Positions 1 through 8,407 of a stretch of 32,917 nt of DNA are shown here, piece by piece. This DNA is from Draconibacterium sp. (GTDB taxonomy: Bacteria; Bacteroidota; Bacteroidia; Bacteroidales; Prolixibacteraceae): the NCBI GenBank assembly GCA_021648495.1, contig JAKIST010000004.1:1-32917 (forward strand), given 5' to 3'. Both the position numbers and the translations under genes were made by a program. The notes below the pieces were generated by a model. That model was not told where the DNA came from. It worked only from the letters and a program-made list of their open reading frames with translations, and made no database searches. Positions within the stretch are counted from its first letter, which is position 1. Each line of letters starts with the position of its first letter.

Positions 1-2
1 AT

Positions 3-1802
3 GGCACGGCTACACTGGTTATGTTTACCATGCTCGACGATGCCGACAAACAAGCTGTAGCAAAAGATGTAAAAGATAAGATTGACGCATTAAACCTGCC
101 CGAAAAACTTTATTATGGCGGATTGCCAATGATGATGAACGATATTTCGGATTTAATAATGGCTGATTTGATTTGGTTGTTGCCCATCGTTTTTTTACTG
201 ATCGCCTTTATTTTATTTTTAAGTTTCCGTACTTTCAGGGGGGTGCTCATGCCTATGTTAACGGCCGGCATTTCAGTTGTGTGGACGCTCGGTTTAATGG
301 ATTTGTTGGGTTACGAGTTAACTATGATTTCAAACAACATTCCCATTATTTTATTGGCTGTGGGCAGTGCATACACCATTCATGTATTGAACCGGATAAA
401 CCAAACCTACGACAAAAACAGGAAAGAAGCAATTGTAAAAGCAATGGCATACATTATCGTACCTGTTATACTGGCGGCAGTAACCACTGCCATTGGTTTT
501 GTATCTTTTGTTTTTGGAGCTTACCTGACCATGATACGTGATTTCGGTATTTTCACTTCCATAGGGACACTTTTTGCCCTATTGATATCTATTTTCTTTG
601 TTCCTGCCGTGATTTCAGCATTCTCGATGTACAGGAAAAACATAAAAGAAAAAAATACTGAATTAGACTCTGTCAAAACGAACTTTTTATCAGATAAAAT
701 CCTCCACCCCCTTGTAAAGCTTTTGTTCGAACACCCAAAATATACCTTGATTGCTTGGGGTCTTTTGATATTATTAAGTACCGGCGGCATGTTTTTGATT
801 ACAACAAGTGTGAATATGCAGGAGTATTTCAAGAAAGACAACCCTACCCGGATTTCAGAAGATATCATGCAAAAAAAATTCGGTGGTTCACAACCTGTAT
901 TTGTATTATTCAAGGGGAACATGCAAAGCCCCGAGGTATTGAAAATGATGATCAAGACACAGGATTATATGGAACAAAACCCCGATATATCAACTACACA
1001 GTCGGTGGCCGACCTGATAGAAGAAATGAACGATGTAATGGGCGAAGGGAAACGGATACCCGACCAACAGGATAAAATTGAACAGTTATGGTTTTTGCTC
1101 GATGGACAGGACATCATGCCGCAATTAGTTACTGACGACCTTGACGAAGGGATTATCCAATCTAAATTTGCCTCTTCGGACAGCAAGGCAATGGATGACT
1201 TCGTTGAATACATGGATAAATTCATAAAAGAAAACACTTCAGATGTCTGTAAAATTGAAGTTACGGGCATGCCTTCTGTTTATGTAAGGATGAACGAAAG
1301 CCTTCTTTCGAGCCAGGAAAGCAGTTTAGCCATTGCCATCCTGATGGTACTGATAATTGTGGGTTTAATGCTAAAATCATTTTCAAAAGGGGTTTATGCT
1401 ACAATACCTATCATTGCAACCATTGCTATATTATTTGGGTTTATGGGCTTTGCCGGCATTTCGCTCGATATTGCAACCGTTCTTGTGGCTAGTATAGCAC
1501 TGGGGATTGGTATTGATTATTCAATACATGTTATCACACATTTTAATCATAGTTTTAAGGAGACAGGAGATATTAACAAATCTTTAGAAGATACAATTAT
1601 GATAAGTGGAAAAGCCATTGTTATTAATGTGGTTTCGGTTGCCGCCGGTTTTTTGGTGTTGATATTCTCACAAATGGTTCCATTACAAAATTTTGGGTTA
1701 TTGGTAGCCCTTAGTATGGTTGGATCTGGATTAGGTGCATTAACATTACTACCGGTTATTTTAATATTAACAAGTAGAAAAAAGAAGATTACAAATAAGT
1801 AA
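3..1802 (+). CDS. MMPL/RND-family exporter, C-terminal part (5' end outside window)
   Basis: Inner-membrane RND/MMPL-type exporter of the hydrophobe-exporter kind, predicted to move a lipid or lipoprotein-like substrate using the proton gradient. The frame is open from the first bases of the window, before the first ATG at position 21, so the true N-terminus (TM1 and part of the first periplasmic domain) is missing. About 600 residues remain. Visible are a bundle of five helices (about residues 48-205 of the ATG-21 reading), a large soluble loop of roughly 170 residues, and a second bundle of five helices. The duplicated half carries GIGIDYSIHV, the TM4/TM10-type segment with the conserved Asp of HAE3/MMPL proteins. 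The LolA-like gene follows after 31 bp, a common pairing suggesting that the two work together across the periplasm. The substrate is unknown. Confidence 0.85.
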   Translation, partial: GTATLVMFTMLDDADKQAVAKDVKDKIDALNLPEKLYYGGLPMMMNDISDLIMADLIWLLPIVFLLIAFILFLSFRTFRGVLMPMLTAGISVVWTLGLMDLLGYELTMISNNIPIILLAVGSAYTIHVLNRINQTYDKNRKEAIVKAMAYIIVPVILAAVTTAIGFVSFVFGAYLTMIRDFGIFTSIGTLFALLISIFFVPAVISAFSMYRKNIKEKNTELDSVKTNFLSDKILHPLVKLLFEHPKYTLIAWGLLILLSTGGMFLITTSVNMQEYFKKDNPTRISEDIMQKKFGGSQPVFVLFKGNMQSPEVLKMMIKTQDYMEQNPDISTTQSVADLIEEMNDVMGEGKRIPDQQDKIEQLWFLLDGQDIMPQLVTDDLDEGIIQSKFASSDSKAMDDFVEYMDKFIKENTSDVCKIEVTGMPSVYVRMNESLLSSQESSLAIAILMVLIIVGLMLKSFSKGVYATIPIIATIAILFGFMGFAGISLDIATVLVASIALGIGIDYSIHVITHFNHSFKETGDINKSLEDTIMISGKAIVINVVSVAAGFLVLIFSQMVPLQNFGLLVALSMVGSGLGALTLLPVILILTSRKKKITNK

Positions 1803-1833
1803 ATAATTTATAAACTATTAAAAAGTAAGTAAA

Positions 1834-2568
1834 ATGAGAACAGTAAAATTAACAGTATTGCTAAGTGCCATATTCCTGATGACAGGATTTGTTGCCTATT
1901 CACAAGATGCAAATGAGATTCTTAAAAAAATGGACGATGTTATGTATTCGCCTAAAGACATGACCGGGAACAATAAAATTATCCTGATCGACAAAAACGG
2001 AAAAGAAAAAATACGAGAAGCTACAATGATGCAAAAAGGAACAGATAAACGCCTTTTCCGTTTTACCGCCCCCGCCTCCCAGGCCGGGATTGCCACCTTA
2101 TCGTTGCCTGGTGATATCATGTATTTATACTTGCCCTCTTTCGGCAAGGAAAGAAGGATATCAACAAGTGTGAAAAGCCAAAAATTTGCAGGCACCGACT
2201 TTGCTTATGACGATATGGAAGCAAAACCTTATGCCGAAAAATATACCCCAAAACTAATCAGCACAGAGGATGATGTTTTTGTTTTGGAACTAACCCCAAT
2301 ATCACCCAAGTCAGCTTATTCTAAGCTTATCGTAAAAATCCACAAAATAAATTTTTACCCAACATATATGGAATATTACGACAAAGGAAATAAGAAAATA
2401 AAAGTGGCTGTCTATCAATTTGAAAAAATTGGGAAGTATTGGAATGCAAAAGAAATTTTAATGACCGACCTGAAGAGAAACCATAAAACAAAGATGTTGA
2501 TGTCGGATGTAAAATACGATACTGGGTTGACCGATGATGATTTTACTGTTAGAAAATTGAAACAATAA
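1834..2568 (+). CDS. LolA-like periplasmic lipid/lipoprotein-sorting protein
   Basis: 244-residue exported protein of the LolA-like (outer membrane lipoprotein-sorting) superfamily. A signal peptide covers residues 1-23, ending AYSQ, with no lipobox Cys, so it is probably soluble in the periplasm. The mature part is a beta-rich half-barrel pattern, with segments such as DIMYLYLPSFGKERRI and a typical closing Y-D-T-G-L-T-D-D-D-F-T. Proteins of this family next to MMPL exporters are thought to receive a hydrophobic molecule from the pump and pass it on; that role is inference here. The start fits the signal peptide and lies 31 bp after the exporter stop, so the two are almost certainly co-transcribed. 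Confidence 0.8.
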   Translation: MRTVKLTVLLSAIFLMTGFVAYSQDANEILKKMDDVMYSPKDMTGNNKIILIDKNGKEKIREATMMQKGTDKRLFRFTAPASQAGIATLSLPGDIMYLYLPSFGKERRISTSVKSQKFAGTDFAYDDMEAKPYAEKYTPKLISTEDDVFVLELTPISPKSAYSKLIVKIHKINFYPTYMEYYDKGNKKIKVAVYQFEKIGKYWNAKEILMTDLKRNHKTKMLMSDVKYDTGLTDDDFTVRKLKQ

Positions 2569-2595
2569 TAAAATTTCAATAGCAGCTTATACAAG

Positions 2596-2838
2596 ATGAA
2601 TCATCAAGAAATTAAGAAAATAGTAACTGAAATTGTTTCACGTAAATTGAAAATTTCTGAGACTGAAATCAGCCCTGATTCTATCCTTAAAGATTTAGGT
2701 GCCGACAGTCTTGATGAACTTGAAATTATTCTTGAACTTGAACAAAAACTTAAAATTATGCTTCCCGACGAGTTTACACTAGAATTGCAAACCATTGGAA
2801 GTGTTTGCAAATTTATTGAAAAGGAGTTTGAGTTGTAA
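2596..2838 (+). CDS. Acyl carrier protein
   Basis: 80-residue acyl carrier protein. The attachment site for 4'-phosphopantetheine is visible as LGADSLDELE with Ser38 as the modified residue, preceded by the usual helix and by PDS (residues 27-29), and followed by the acidic helix II. The segment IMLPDEFT departs from the IEIPDED of housekeeping AcpP, and a fatty-acid synthesis fabF neighbour is absent, so this is more likely a dedicated carrier for a specialised acyl product than the general fatty-acid carrier. It sits 27 bp after the LolA-like gene and 36 bp before a patatin-like lipase, consistent with a lipid-conjugate pathway whose synthases would lie upstream of the window. Confidence 0.88.
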   Translation: MNHQEIKKIVTEIVSRKLKISETEISPDSILKDLGADSLDELEIILELEQKLKIMLPDEFTLELQTIGSVCKFIEKEFEL

Positions 2839-2874
2839 TCAATAAAATATTTTCACTTGGATTAAAACGATAAA

Positions 2875-3771
2875 ATGAAACAAAAAGTAGCCCTGGTATT
2901 GGGTAGCGGTGGTGCTCGCGGCACAGCACACATTGGGGTAATTCGCGAACTTGAAAAGCAAGGTTACGAAATAAGTTCCATCTCAGGTACTTCTATGGGT
3001 GCTTTGGTCGGTGGAATTTATGCTGCCGGGAAATTGGATGAATATGAATCATGGCTGCGTTCCTTGAGCAAAATGGATATATTCAATCTGGTTGACTTTA
3101 CATTGAGCACAAATGGAATTATAAAAGCAGATAAAGTTTTAAGAGAGATAAAAAAATTTATCCCTGACCATAAAATTGAAGAGTTGCCCATTAACTATGC
3201 TGCTGTAGTTACTGATTTAAAACAGAAAAAAGAAGTAGTGATAACCGAAGGTAGTTTATTTGGGGCAATACGCGCTTCAATATCTATCCCTTTTGTTATT
3301 ACTCCGGTATTAAAAAACGACACTGTTTTTGTGGATGGTGGTGTTTTAAACCCCGTGCCAACTAACCGGGTTGCCCGGCAGAAAGATGATATTCTGATAG
3401 CGGTTGATGTAAACTCACGAATTCCAAATCATAAACCAATAATTGACAACCCGGATTTGGGGTATTTCGAAAAACTCACTAACGGAAAACTACGTGATTT
3501 TCAAAAAAGGCTGACCAGGCTTTTCCCTGCACATGCAAATAAAAAAGAAAACGCTGGGGTAGGTTATTTTCATCTTATTAGCGAAACATCAAGTTTAATG
3601 TTGTCACAGATTTCGAAGTTAACATTGGAGATATGCCCACCCGATATTTTAATTGCGGTTTCAAGGCAATCGTACGGAACCTTCGACTTTTATCGGGCAG
3701 AAGAGATAATTGAAACCGGAAGGAATGCGGCAATTGAAGCTATTAATAAATATAAAAAGCAGAAAAAATGA
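2875..3771 (+). CDS. Patatin-like phospholipase
   Basis: 298-residue serine hydrolase of the bacterial patatin (RssA-like) family. The oxyanion-hole motif GSGGARG is at residues 10-16, the nucleophile elbow GTSMG at 38-42 (Ser40) and the catalytic DGG at 154-156 (Asp154), making the Ser/Asp dyad complete. There is no signal peptide, so it should act in the cytoplasm or at the inner face of the membrane, hydrolysing or transferring acyl chains. It follows the acyl carrier protein by 36 bp, and its stop overlaps the ATG of a truncated glycosyltransferase (ATGA-type overlap), showing that the glycosyltransferase was once translationally coupled. The substrate is unknown. Confidence 0.88.
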   Translation: MKQKVALVLGSGGARGTAHIGVIRELEKQGYEISSISGTSMGALVGGIYAAGKLDEYESWLRSLSKMDIFNLVDFTLSTNGIIKADKVLREIKKFIPDHKIEELPINYAAVVTDLKQKKEVVITEGSLFGAIRASISIPFVITPVLKNDTVFVDGGVLNPVPTNRVARQKDDILIAVDVNSRIPNHKPIIDNPDLGYFEKLTNGKLRDFQKRLTRLFPAHANKKENAGVGYFHLISETSSLMLSQISKLTLEICPPDILIAVSRQSYGTFDFYRAEEIIETGRNAAIEAINKYKKQKK

Positions 3772-3938
3772 AAACTACAGCTATAATTTGTGTTTATAAC
3801 GAAGAAGGAACAGTAAATGATTTGGTAACAAAAGTTGCCAGATATTCTTTTAATGAAATCATTGTTGTTAACGATGGTTCAACGGATAAGGCCGATGAAA
3901 TATTAAACAAACTAAACCAGCCTTTAGACTTTAAATAG
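3768..3938 (+). pseudogene. Truncated family 2 glycosyltransferase (N-terminal 56 codons)
   Basis: The ATG overlaps the patatin stop. The peptide begins MKTTAIICVYNEEGTV and continues to IIVVNDGSTD, the hallmark nucleotide-binding start of GT-A family 2 glycosyltransferases. The frame then runs QPLDFK and stops. Family members are normally well over 200 residues and need a DxD and further motifs, none of which follow in any frame, so this is a broken gene. The break lies about 5 bp before the left arm of the palindromic repeat at 3943-4073. It was probably the last gene of the MMPL-ACP-patatin operon. Confidence 0.8.
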
Positions 3939-3942
3939 AGTC

Positions 3943-4073
3943 TGTCCATAAAGTCAGTGTTTGATTCAGAAGGTTCGAATTCGAGGCTTGCGAAGTCAGA
4001 AAATAAAGGAGTTTACTCTTGTAAATGACTGTTTTTCTGACAAGCGTAACGAAGAAGTCGGACTTTATGGACA
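3943..4073. repeat. Dispersed palindromic repeat, copy A
   Basis: About 131 bp bounded by a perfect 13-bp inverted repeat (3943-3955 and 4061-4073). Inside is a second perfect 9-bp stem (GTCAGAAAA at 3995-4003, TTTTCTGAC at 4033-4041) enclosing a conserved core at 4006-4034. The same core, with one base inserted, occurs on the other strand at 9372-9401 within copy B. In copy B the stems have different sequences but still pair. The copy lies between a truncated glycosyltransferase and a truncated HTH gene, so it marks an insertion or rearrangement junction, and it could act as a bidirectional terminator. Confidence 0.75.
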
Positions 4074-4220
4074 AACACTATTTAGTGCTTCAGAGACTTC
4101 AGACGGACTTATTCCAATAGCATTTGCAATGTCTATATTCCGCCATTTATCATCTCCTATTGAAATAATCTTTAATAGAACTACAATGTCTTGTGGACGC
4201 ATTCCATTATGCTTCTTCAT
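4065..4220 (-). pseudogene. Truncated Bacteroidetes-type HTH regulator (N-terminal 51 codons)
   Basis: On the - strand an ATG at 4220 (or in frame at 4232) opens MKKHNGMRPQDIVVLLKI, then DIANAIGISPSEVSEALN, and stops inside the right arm of the palindromic repeat. The sequence is a winged-helix N-terminus that I recognise from a MarR-like regulator family common in Bacteroidetes, whose members are about 200 residues and often sit beside AbiEii-type nucleotidyltransferases. Nothing of the rest of the protein is present here. Truncation coincides with the repeat boundary, as for the convergent glycosyltransferase stub. The HTH recognition helix is intact, but a functional 51-residue product is doubtful. 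Confidence 0.7.
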
Positions 4221-4238
4221 AATCCCTATCATTATTAA

Positions 4239-4253
4239 TTCGCGATTCGCGAA
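4239..4253. promoter_or_regulatory. 15-bp palindrome upstream of the HTH stub
   Basis: TTCGCGATTCGCGAA is a perfect 7+1+7 dyad located 6-19 bp upstream of the possible HTH starts. Position and symmetry suit an autoregulatory operator for the (now truncated) HTH protein; this is inference. Confidence 0.35.
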
Positions 4254-4278
4254 CTGTAAACATACCTATAATATCAAT

Positions 4279-4941
4279 TCAAACAAAATCTATTCTTCGA
4301 GTATTACATTCATATGCAGTAAGTCTTCCAAAACCTTCTTTATCTTTATATACACAGCCAGTATCAATATTAATTACATCAAGTTTAAATAGAACTCTTT
4401 CTTCACATTTTGAAACACTTACCGGATTATGACCATGAATAATAGTCTTATTTGCTAATAGAGGATTTGTGTAAAATTCTTTGCATTTCCATAGCATTGA
4501 ATAAAAGTCGGAAAACGGATTAACCAAATTATCATTAAAACCTGCATGTACAAAGAGAAATTCATCGAATGAATAATAATATTCCAACTCTTTGAAAAAC
4601 TTTAGATATTTTGGCTCAATACTTTTTATGGAAATTATTTCAAAACTTTTCAATGTTTCGTTACCTCCGTTTAGAATCCATTTTGAAACATTCTTTCCAT
4701 TTTCGCAGGCATCAAGTAGCATTACTTCATGATTTCCCATTAGAGGTACAATATTATAACCCTTGTCCTGTAATTCAATTATGAAATCAACAACTGCCTT
4801 ACTTTTATCTCCTCTGTCAATGTAATCACCGAGTAAAATAAGTTTATCACTTTTTTGAAGTTGGATTTTATTTTCCACCAATTCTTTTAACGAATCGAAA
4901 CATCCGTGAATATCTCCAATTGCAAAAAGTCGTTTGTTCAT
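4279..4941 (-). CDS. PPP-family serine/threonine phosphatase-like metallophosphoesterase
   Basis: 220-residue cytoplasmic phosphoesterase of the PPP/PrpE-like group. All signature blocks are present and in order: GDIHG (residues 9-13), GDYIDRG, GNHE, HAG and HGH, supplying the dinuclear metal site and phosphate-binding residues. Its length is typical of bacterial PrpA/PrpE-type or ApaH-like single-domain enzymes. It could act on phosphoproteins or on nucleotides such as Ap4A; the sequence alone does not decide this. The ATG at 4941 gives the canonical N-terminus. It is transcribed toward the truncated HTH gene, 46-58 bp away. No kinase partner is visible. Confidence 0.88.
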   Translation of the reverse strand: MNKRLFAIGDIHGCFDSLKELVENKIQLQKSDKLILLGDYIDRGDKSKAVVDFIIELQDKGYNIVPLMGNHEVMLLDACENGKNVSKWILNGGNETLKSFEIISIKSIEPKYLKFFKELEYYYSFDEFLFVHAGFNDNLVNPFSDFYSMLWKCKEFYTNPLLANKTIIHGHNPVSVSKCEERVLFKLDVINIDTGCVYKDKEGFGRLTAYECNTRRIDFV

Positions 4942-5220
4942 ATCTCAAATGTTTGAATGAAACTTGAAGGTAGGCAAGATTGCATTCTTTTGCAAATTCC
5001 GTGTTAAGGGTAGGCAATTGCAAAGTATGTGCGCTTCCTTAATTTTTCCGCTAACTATCGGAAAAAAGCGGGCGGGGAAAAACAAAATATCTCCAGGCAG
5101 TTAGCTTCTTTTCAGTATTTATAATGTTTACACTCAATTTTATTAATATTTATCTTTTTCGCCTAACAGGCAACAAGATAATAAAAATTGAATCCTCATT
5201 TCAAAAAAAAAAAATACTTA

Positions 5221-8200
5221 TTAATCTGTTGCTACTGCTTTCAACTTTTTTGATTTGCCCCCTTTAAACGATTGATACAAAACGGGAATCACAAAAAGCG
5301 AGAATAACATGGAAAGGCTCATTCCGCCAATCATTGAAATGGCGAGTGGTTTGAGCATTTCGGCACCTTCACCAATGGCAAAAGCCAGAGGCAAAAACCC
5401 AAATATACTTGATAAGGTTGTCATTAAAATAGGGCGTAATCTCACCCTTCCGGCCATTAACAATGCCTCTGCTATGTTGGGGCTTTCTTTTAAATATTTT
5501 TCGGTATAATCAATCAATAGAATCCCATTGTTTACCACCACGCCAATAATCATAATCATTCCCATAAATGCTGAAATATCGAGCGAAGTACCTGTAACCC
5601 AAAGAAACAGGAATACACCGCTTACCGAAAGCGAAGTACCGATAAGAATGGCGAGTGCGGAGCGGAACGAATTAAATTCGAACAACAAAACAATAAAAAT
5701 GATTAAAGTTGCCAGGATTAATATGAGCAGCAGTTCTTTAAAAGCCTGTTGCTGGCTTTCGTATTGTCCGCTGAGTTGAACAGTAACATCGGGTGGGAAT
5801 TGCCAATTGTGTAAAAGTTGCTGGATATCGGCAGTGGTTCCCCCGAGGTCGCGCCCCGAGAGTTGCGCTTTAATGTTTACCACCTGGCTCAGGTTTTCGT
5901 GTTCGATATCTGTTTTACCGGGTATTTTTTTAATATCTGCCAGTTCGCTTAAAATTACAGTTCGTTTAATTTCGGGGAAATAAAGGGGCAGCGATTTAAT
6001 TTTTTCGAAGTGTGAAGCATACATTTTTGGGTAACGCAACCTTATCGGAATTAATTTAATGCCCTCCATAACACGGGTTGCTTCGTTGCCCCATAAAGCC
6101 ATGTTTACGGCGTTATTTACCATTTGTGGTGTAAGTCCGTAACGGGCAATTACCTCCGGTTTTATACGAATCGTCAGTTCCGGTTCGCCCGCTTCAAAAC
6201 CGGGATAAATGTCAACTACCCCATCAATATTTTCCAAAGAATCGGCAATATTTGCAGCAACTCCCTGAATTATCGCGAGATTTTTACCATACACTTTTAT
6301 TACCACCGGGGCAATTTCTCCACTTAAATCGTTAAGGCGGTCGGGCAATACCTGGAAAATTTCGGGCGACAGGTTGGGCTCTTTTTGTTCAATAAAATCG
6401 CGCAACTCATCCATTATTTCGAATACCGAACGAGTCCTTTCTTTTTTTAGGTTGATAACAAAATCACCATCGTTGGCATGTGTTCGCGGGTGCGCCAAAC
6501 TTCGTCCGGTACGCAACGAATACGCCTCCACTTCGGGAATTGTTGGCAGGTAGTCGGTAATACTTTTTAACATGGTCCGAGTTCCGTCAACCGAACTTCC
6601 TGGGGGAGCCAGGTAATCGAGCACAATTGTTCCTTCGTCCCAAAGGGGCAAAAACCCGCTCGGTATTTTTTTGAATAAAGCAATACTTCCTGCAATGGTA
6701 ATTGCAATCAGGAAATAGGCAATAATTGGTCTTTTCAAACCCACTTTCAAAACTGCCTGGTGGGCATTTATAATTTTGCCCATCATTTTGCCAGACTTTC
6801 TTTTTTTCGTTGAAATAAAAGTAACGGCAATCGCCGGGGTTAGAAAAACGGCCAGCAACATTGACGAAAAAATGGCAAGTGTTAATGTAAGCGCAAGCGC
6901 TTTAAAAAATATGCCGGGTACTCCGGTTAAAAAGACAAGTGGAATAAGTACAATTAGCGTAGTTAAGGTTGCGCTGAGCAGCGGGGCAATAATTTCGCCG
7001 GTGGCTTCAATAACTGCCTTTTTGCGCGTTTTGCCCATTTCGAGGTGGCGCTCAATATTTTCAACCACCACAATAGCATTATCAACCAGAATACCAATGG
7101 CAGCTGCGAGTCCGCCAAGGCTCATCACACTGAGGTTCATCCCCGTTAGTTTGATGGCAATAAACGAAATCAGCACTGCAACCGGGATAATACTGACCGT
7201 AACCAATGTAATTCGCAAGCGGCGGAGGAAAACCAACAGGATTAACAGGGTAAGAAAAGCCCCAATCAAAATAGAATCCCTGACATTGTTGATTGACGAT
7301 TTTATAAAATCAGTCATGTCGTACCATTTGCTAATGTTTACATCATCGGGCAAAACGGGTTTTAACTCAGCCAGCTTTTCATCAACGGCTTTCATTATTG
7401 ACACGGCATTTGTACCGGGTTGTTTTATAATGGTTATTAAAACGGCAGGGTGCTGGTTGCTTTCGCAGGCAATAAAAGTCTCTTTTTGGGTTGAAACAAC
7501 ATTTGCCACATCTTTTAAACGAATTGGAGTTTCTCCGTTGTTGCGAATGATGGTGTTTTCAATTTCGCTCATTTTAAGATAGCGGTTGTCGGCAATGTTC
7601 AGGTACAATTTGTTGTTCTCTTCGAGCCTTCCCACAAAATCGAGCGAATTGTTTTCTTTTATCGCCTCGCTAATGGTTTTGTAGTCCATTTGATAAGCGG
7701 CAAGTTTATCGACATCGAGTTCAACACGGTACTCGCGCTCTTTTCCTCCCATTACTTCAACGTTGTAAACTCCCGGAATGGCGGCCAGTTGCGGACGGAG
7801 CGTGTAAATGGCAATGTCGCGCAAATGCAACAAGTCTTGTTTGTCGGAATACAAACTGTACCCTGCCACAGGGTAAGTACTGGTAGTAAAACGACGCACT
7901 TCTAATGTAACACCAGCGGGCAGCTGGCTTTGTATCCCGCTAACTTGTGCCTGCACCAATTGGTAGGCCTGAAACATATCGGCTCCCCACTGAAAATCGA
8001 TGTTTACTTCGGCAGAACCACGACTGATTGACGAACGCACCATTCTAACGCCTTCCACCATCATCACCGCTTCTTCGATGGGTTTGACAACTTCCATTTC
8101 CATCTGTTTAATGGGGGTGAGCCCGTAATCTACCATCACCGCGATGCGCGGGAAAGTAGCATCGGGAAATACACCCTGCGGAATTTTATTCACTAAATAA

Positions 8201-8280
8201 AATCCTGTTGCCGAAAGGAAAAGGAAAATAAAAATTAACGCGCGGCGGTTATTTACGGTAAAAGAAGCTATTTTATTCAT
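5221..8280 (-). CDS. RND efflux pump permease (AcrB/CusA superfamily)
   Basis: Inner-membrane proton-driven transporter of a tripartite efflux system. I chose the ATG at 8280 (MNKIASFTVNNRRALIF, a typical RND start), giving 1019 residues; the longer frame to 8325 would need a TTG start. Visible are TM1, the first porter loop with IPQGVFPDATFPRI, the TM2-TM6 block with LLILLVFLRRLRITLVT and GILVDNAIVVVENIERHLE (proton-relay TM4), a second porter loop, and the final TM bundle with a matching NNGILLIDY segment. The length matches the family. It is the third gene of a TolC-fusion protein-pump operon. The substrate cannot be told: the fusion protein is short, as in many Bacteroidetes drug/metal pumps, and no metal-binding Met/His cluster stands out. 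Confidence 0.92.
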   Translation of the reverse strand: MNKIASFTVNNRRALIFIFLFLSATGFYLVNKIPQGVFPDATFPRIAVMVDYGLTPIKQMEMEVVKPIEEAVMMVEGVRMVRSSISRGSAEVNIDFQWGADMFQAYQLVQAQVSGIQSQLPAGVTLEVRRFTTSTYPVAGYSLYSDKQDLLHLRDIAIYTLRPQLAAIPGVYNVEVMGGKEREYRVELDVDKLAAYQMDYKTISEAIKENNSLDFVGRLEENNKLYLNIADNRYLKMSEIENTIIRNNGETPIRLKDVANVVSTQKETFIACESNQHPAVLITIIKQPGTNAVSIMKAVDEKLAELKPVLPDDVNISKWYDMTDFIKSSINNVRDSILIGAFLTLLILLVFLRRLRITLVTVSIIPVAVLISFIAIKLTGMNLSVMSLGGLAAAIGILVDNAIVVVENIERHLEMGKTRKKAVIEATGEIIAPLLSATLTTLIVLIPLVFLTGVPGIFFKALALTLTLAIFSSMLLAVFLTPAIAVTFISTKKRKSGKMMGKIINAHQAVLKVGLKRPIIAYFLIAITIAGSIALFKKIPSGFLPLWDEGTIVLDYLAPPGSSVDGTRTMLKSITDYLPTIPEVEAYSLRTGRSLAHPRTHANDGDFVINLKKERTRSVFEIMDELRDFIEQKEPNLSPEIFQVLPDRLNDLSGEIAPVVIKVYGKNLAIIQGVAANIADSLENIDGVVDIYPGFEAGEPELTIRIKPEVIARYGLTPQMVNNAVNMALWGNEATRVMEGIKLIPIRLRYPKMYASHFEKIKSLPLYFPEIKRTVILSELADIKKIPGKTDIEHENLSQVVNIKAQLSGRDLGGTTADIQQLLHNWQFPPDVTVQLSGQYESQQQAFKELLLILILATLIIFIVLLFEFNSFRSALAILIGTSLSVSGVFLFLWVTGTSLDISAFMGMIMIIGVVVNNGILLIDYTEKYLKESPNIAEALLMAGRVRLRPILMTTLSSIFGFLPLAFAIGEGAEMLKPLAISMIGGMSLSMLFSLFVIPVLYQSFKGGKSKKLKAVATD

Positions 8281-8407
8281 CTCATTATTATCGTTTGTTT
8301 TAATGGTATTCGATGTAACTCCCAATGAATTTGAAAATACTTATTTGTGTATTTTAGCATTTTAAAATTGTTTTGCACGATTTCACTTCGTTCAATTCAT
8401 GATCGTT

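Noticed and set aside
3943-4073. Integron attC site or CRISPR unit as explanation for the palindromic repeats
   Set aside because: No GTTRRRY core sites, no integrase, no regular repeat-spacer spacing; the conserved part is the loop region, unlike attC.
3961-4392. 143-codon + strand open frame across the repeat region
   Set aside because: It runs through palindromic repeat A and antisense to the HTH stub and the phosphatase end; no domain sense in this frame.
6776-7582. 268-codon + strand frame inside the RND pump region
   Set aside because: Antisense shadow of the well-supported RND permease; low-complexity Ser/Thr/Ile/Val composition typical of a mirrored membrane gene.
8281-8325. N-terminal extension of the RND pump to position 8325
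   Set aside because: It requires a TTG start and adds 15 polar residues; the ATG at 8280 gives the family-typical N-terminus.
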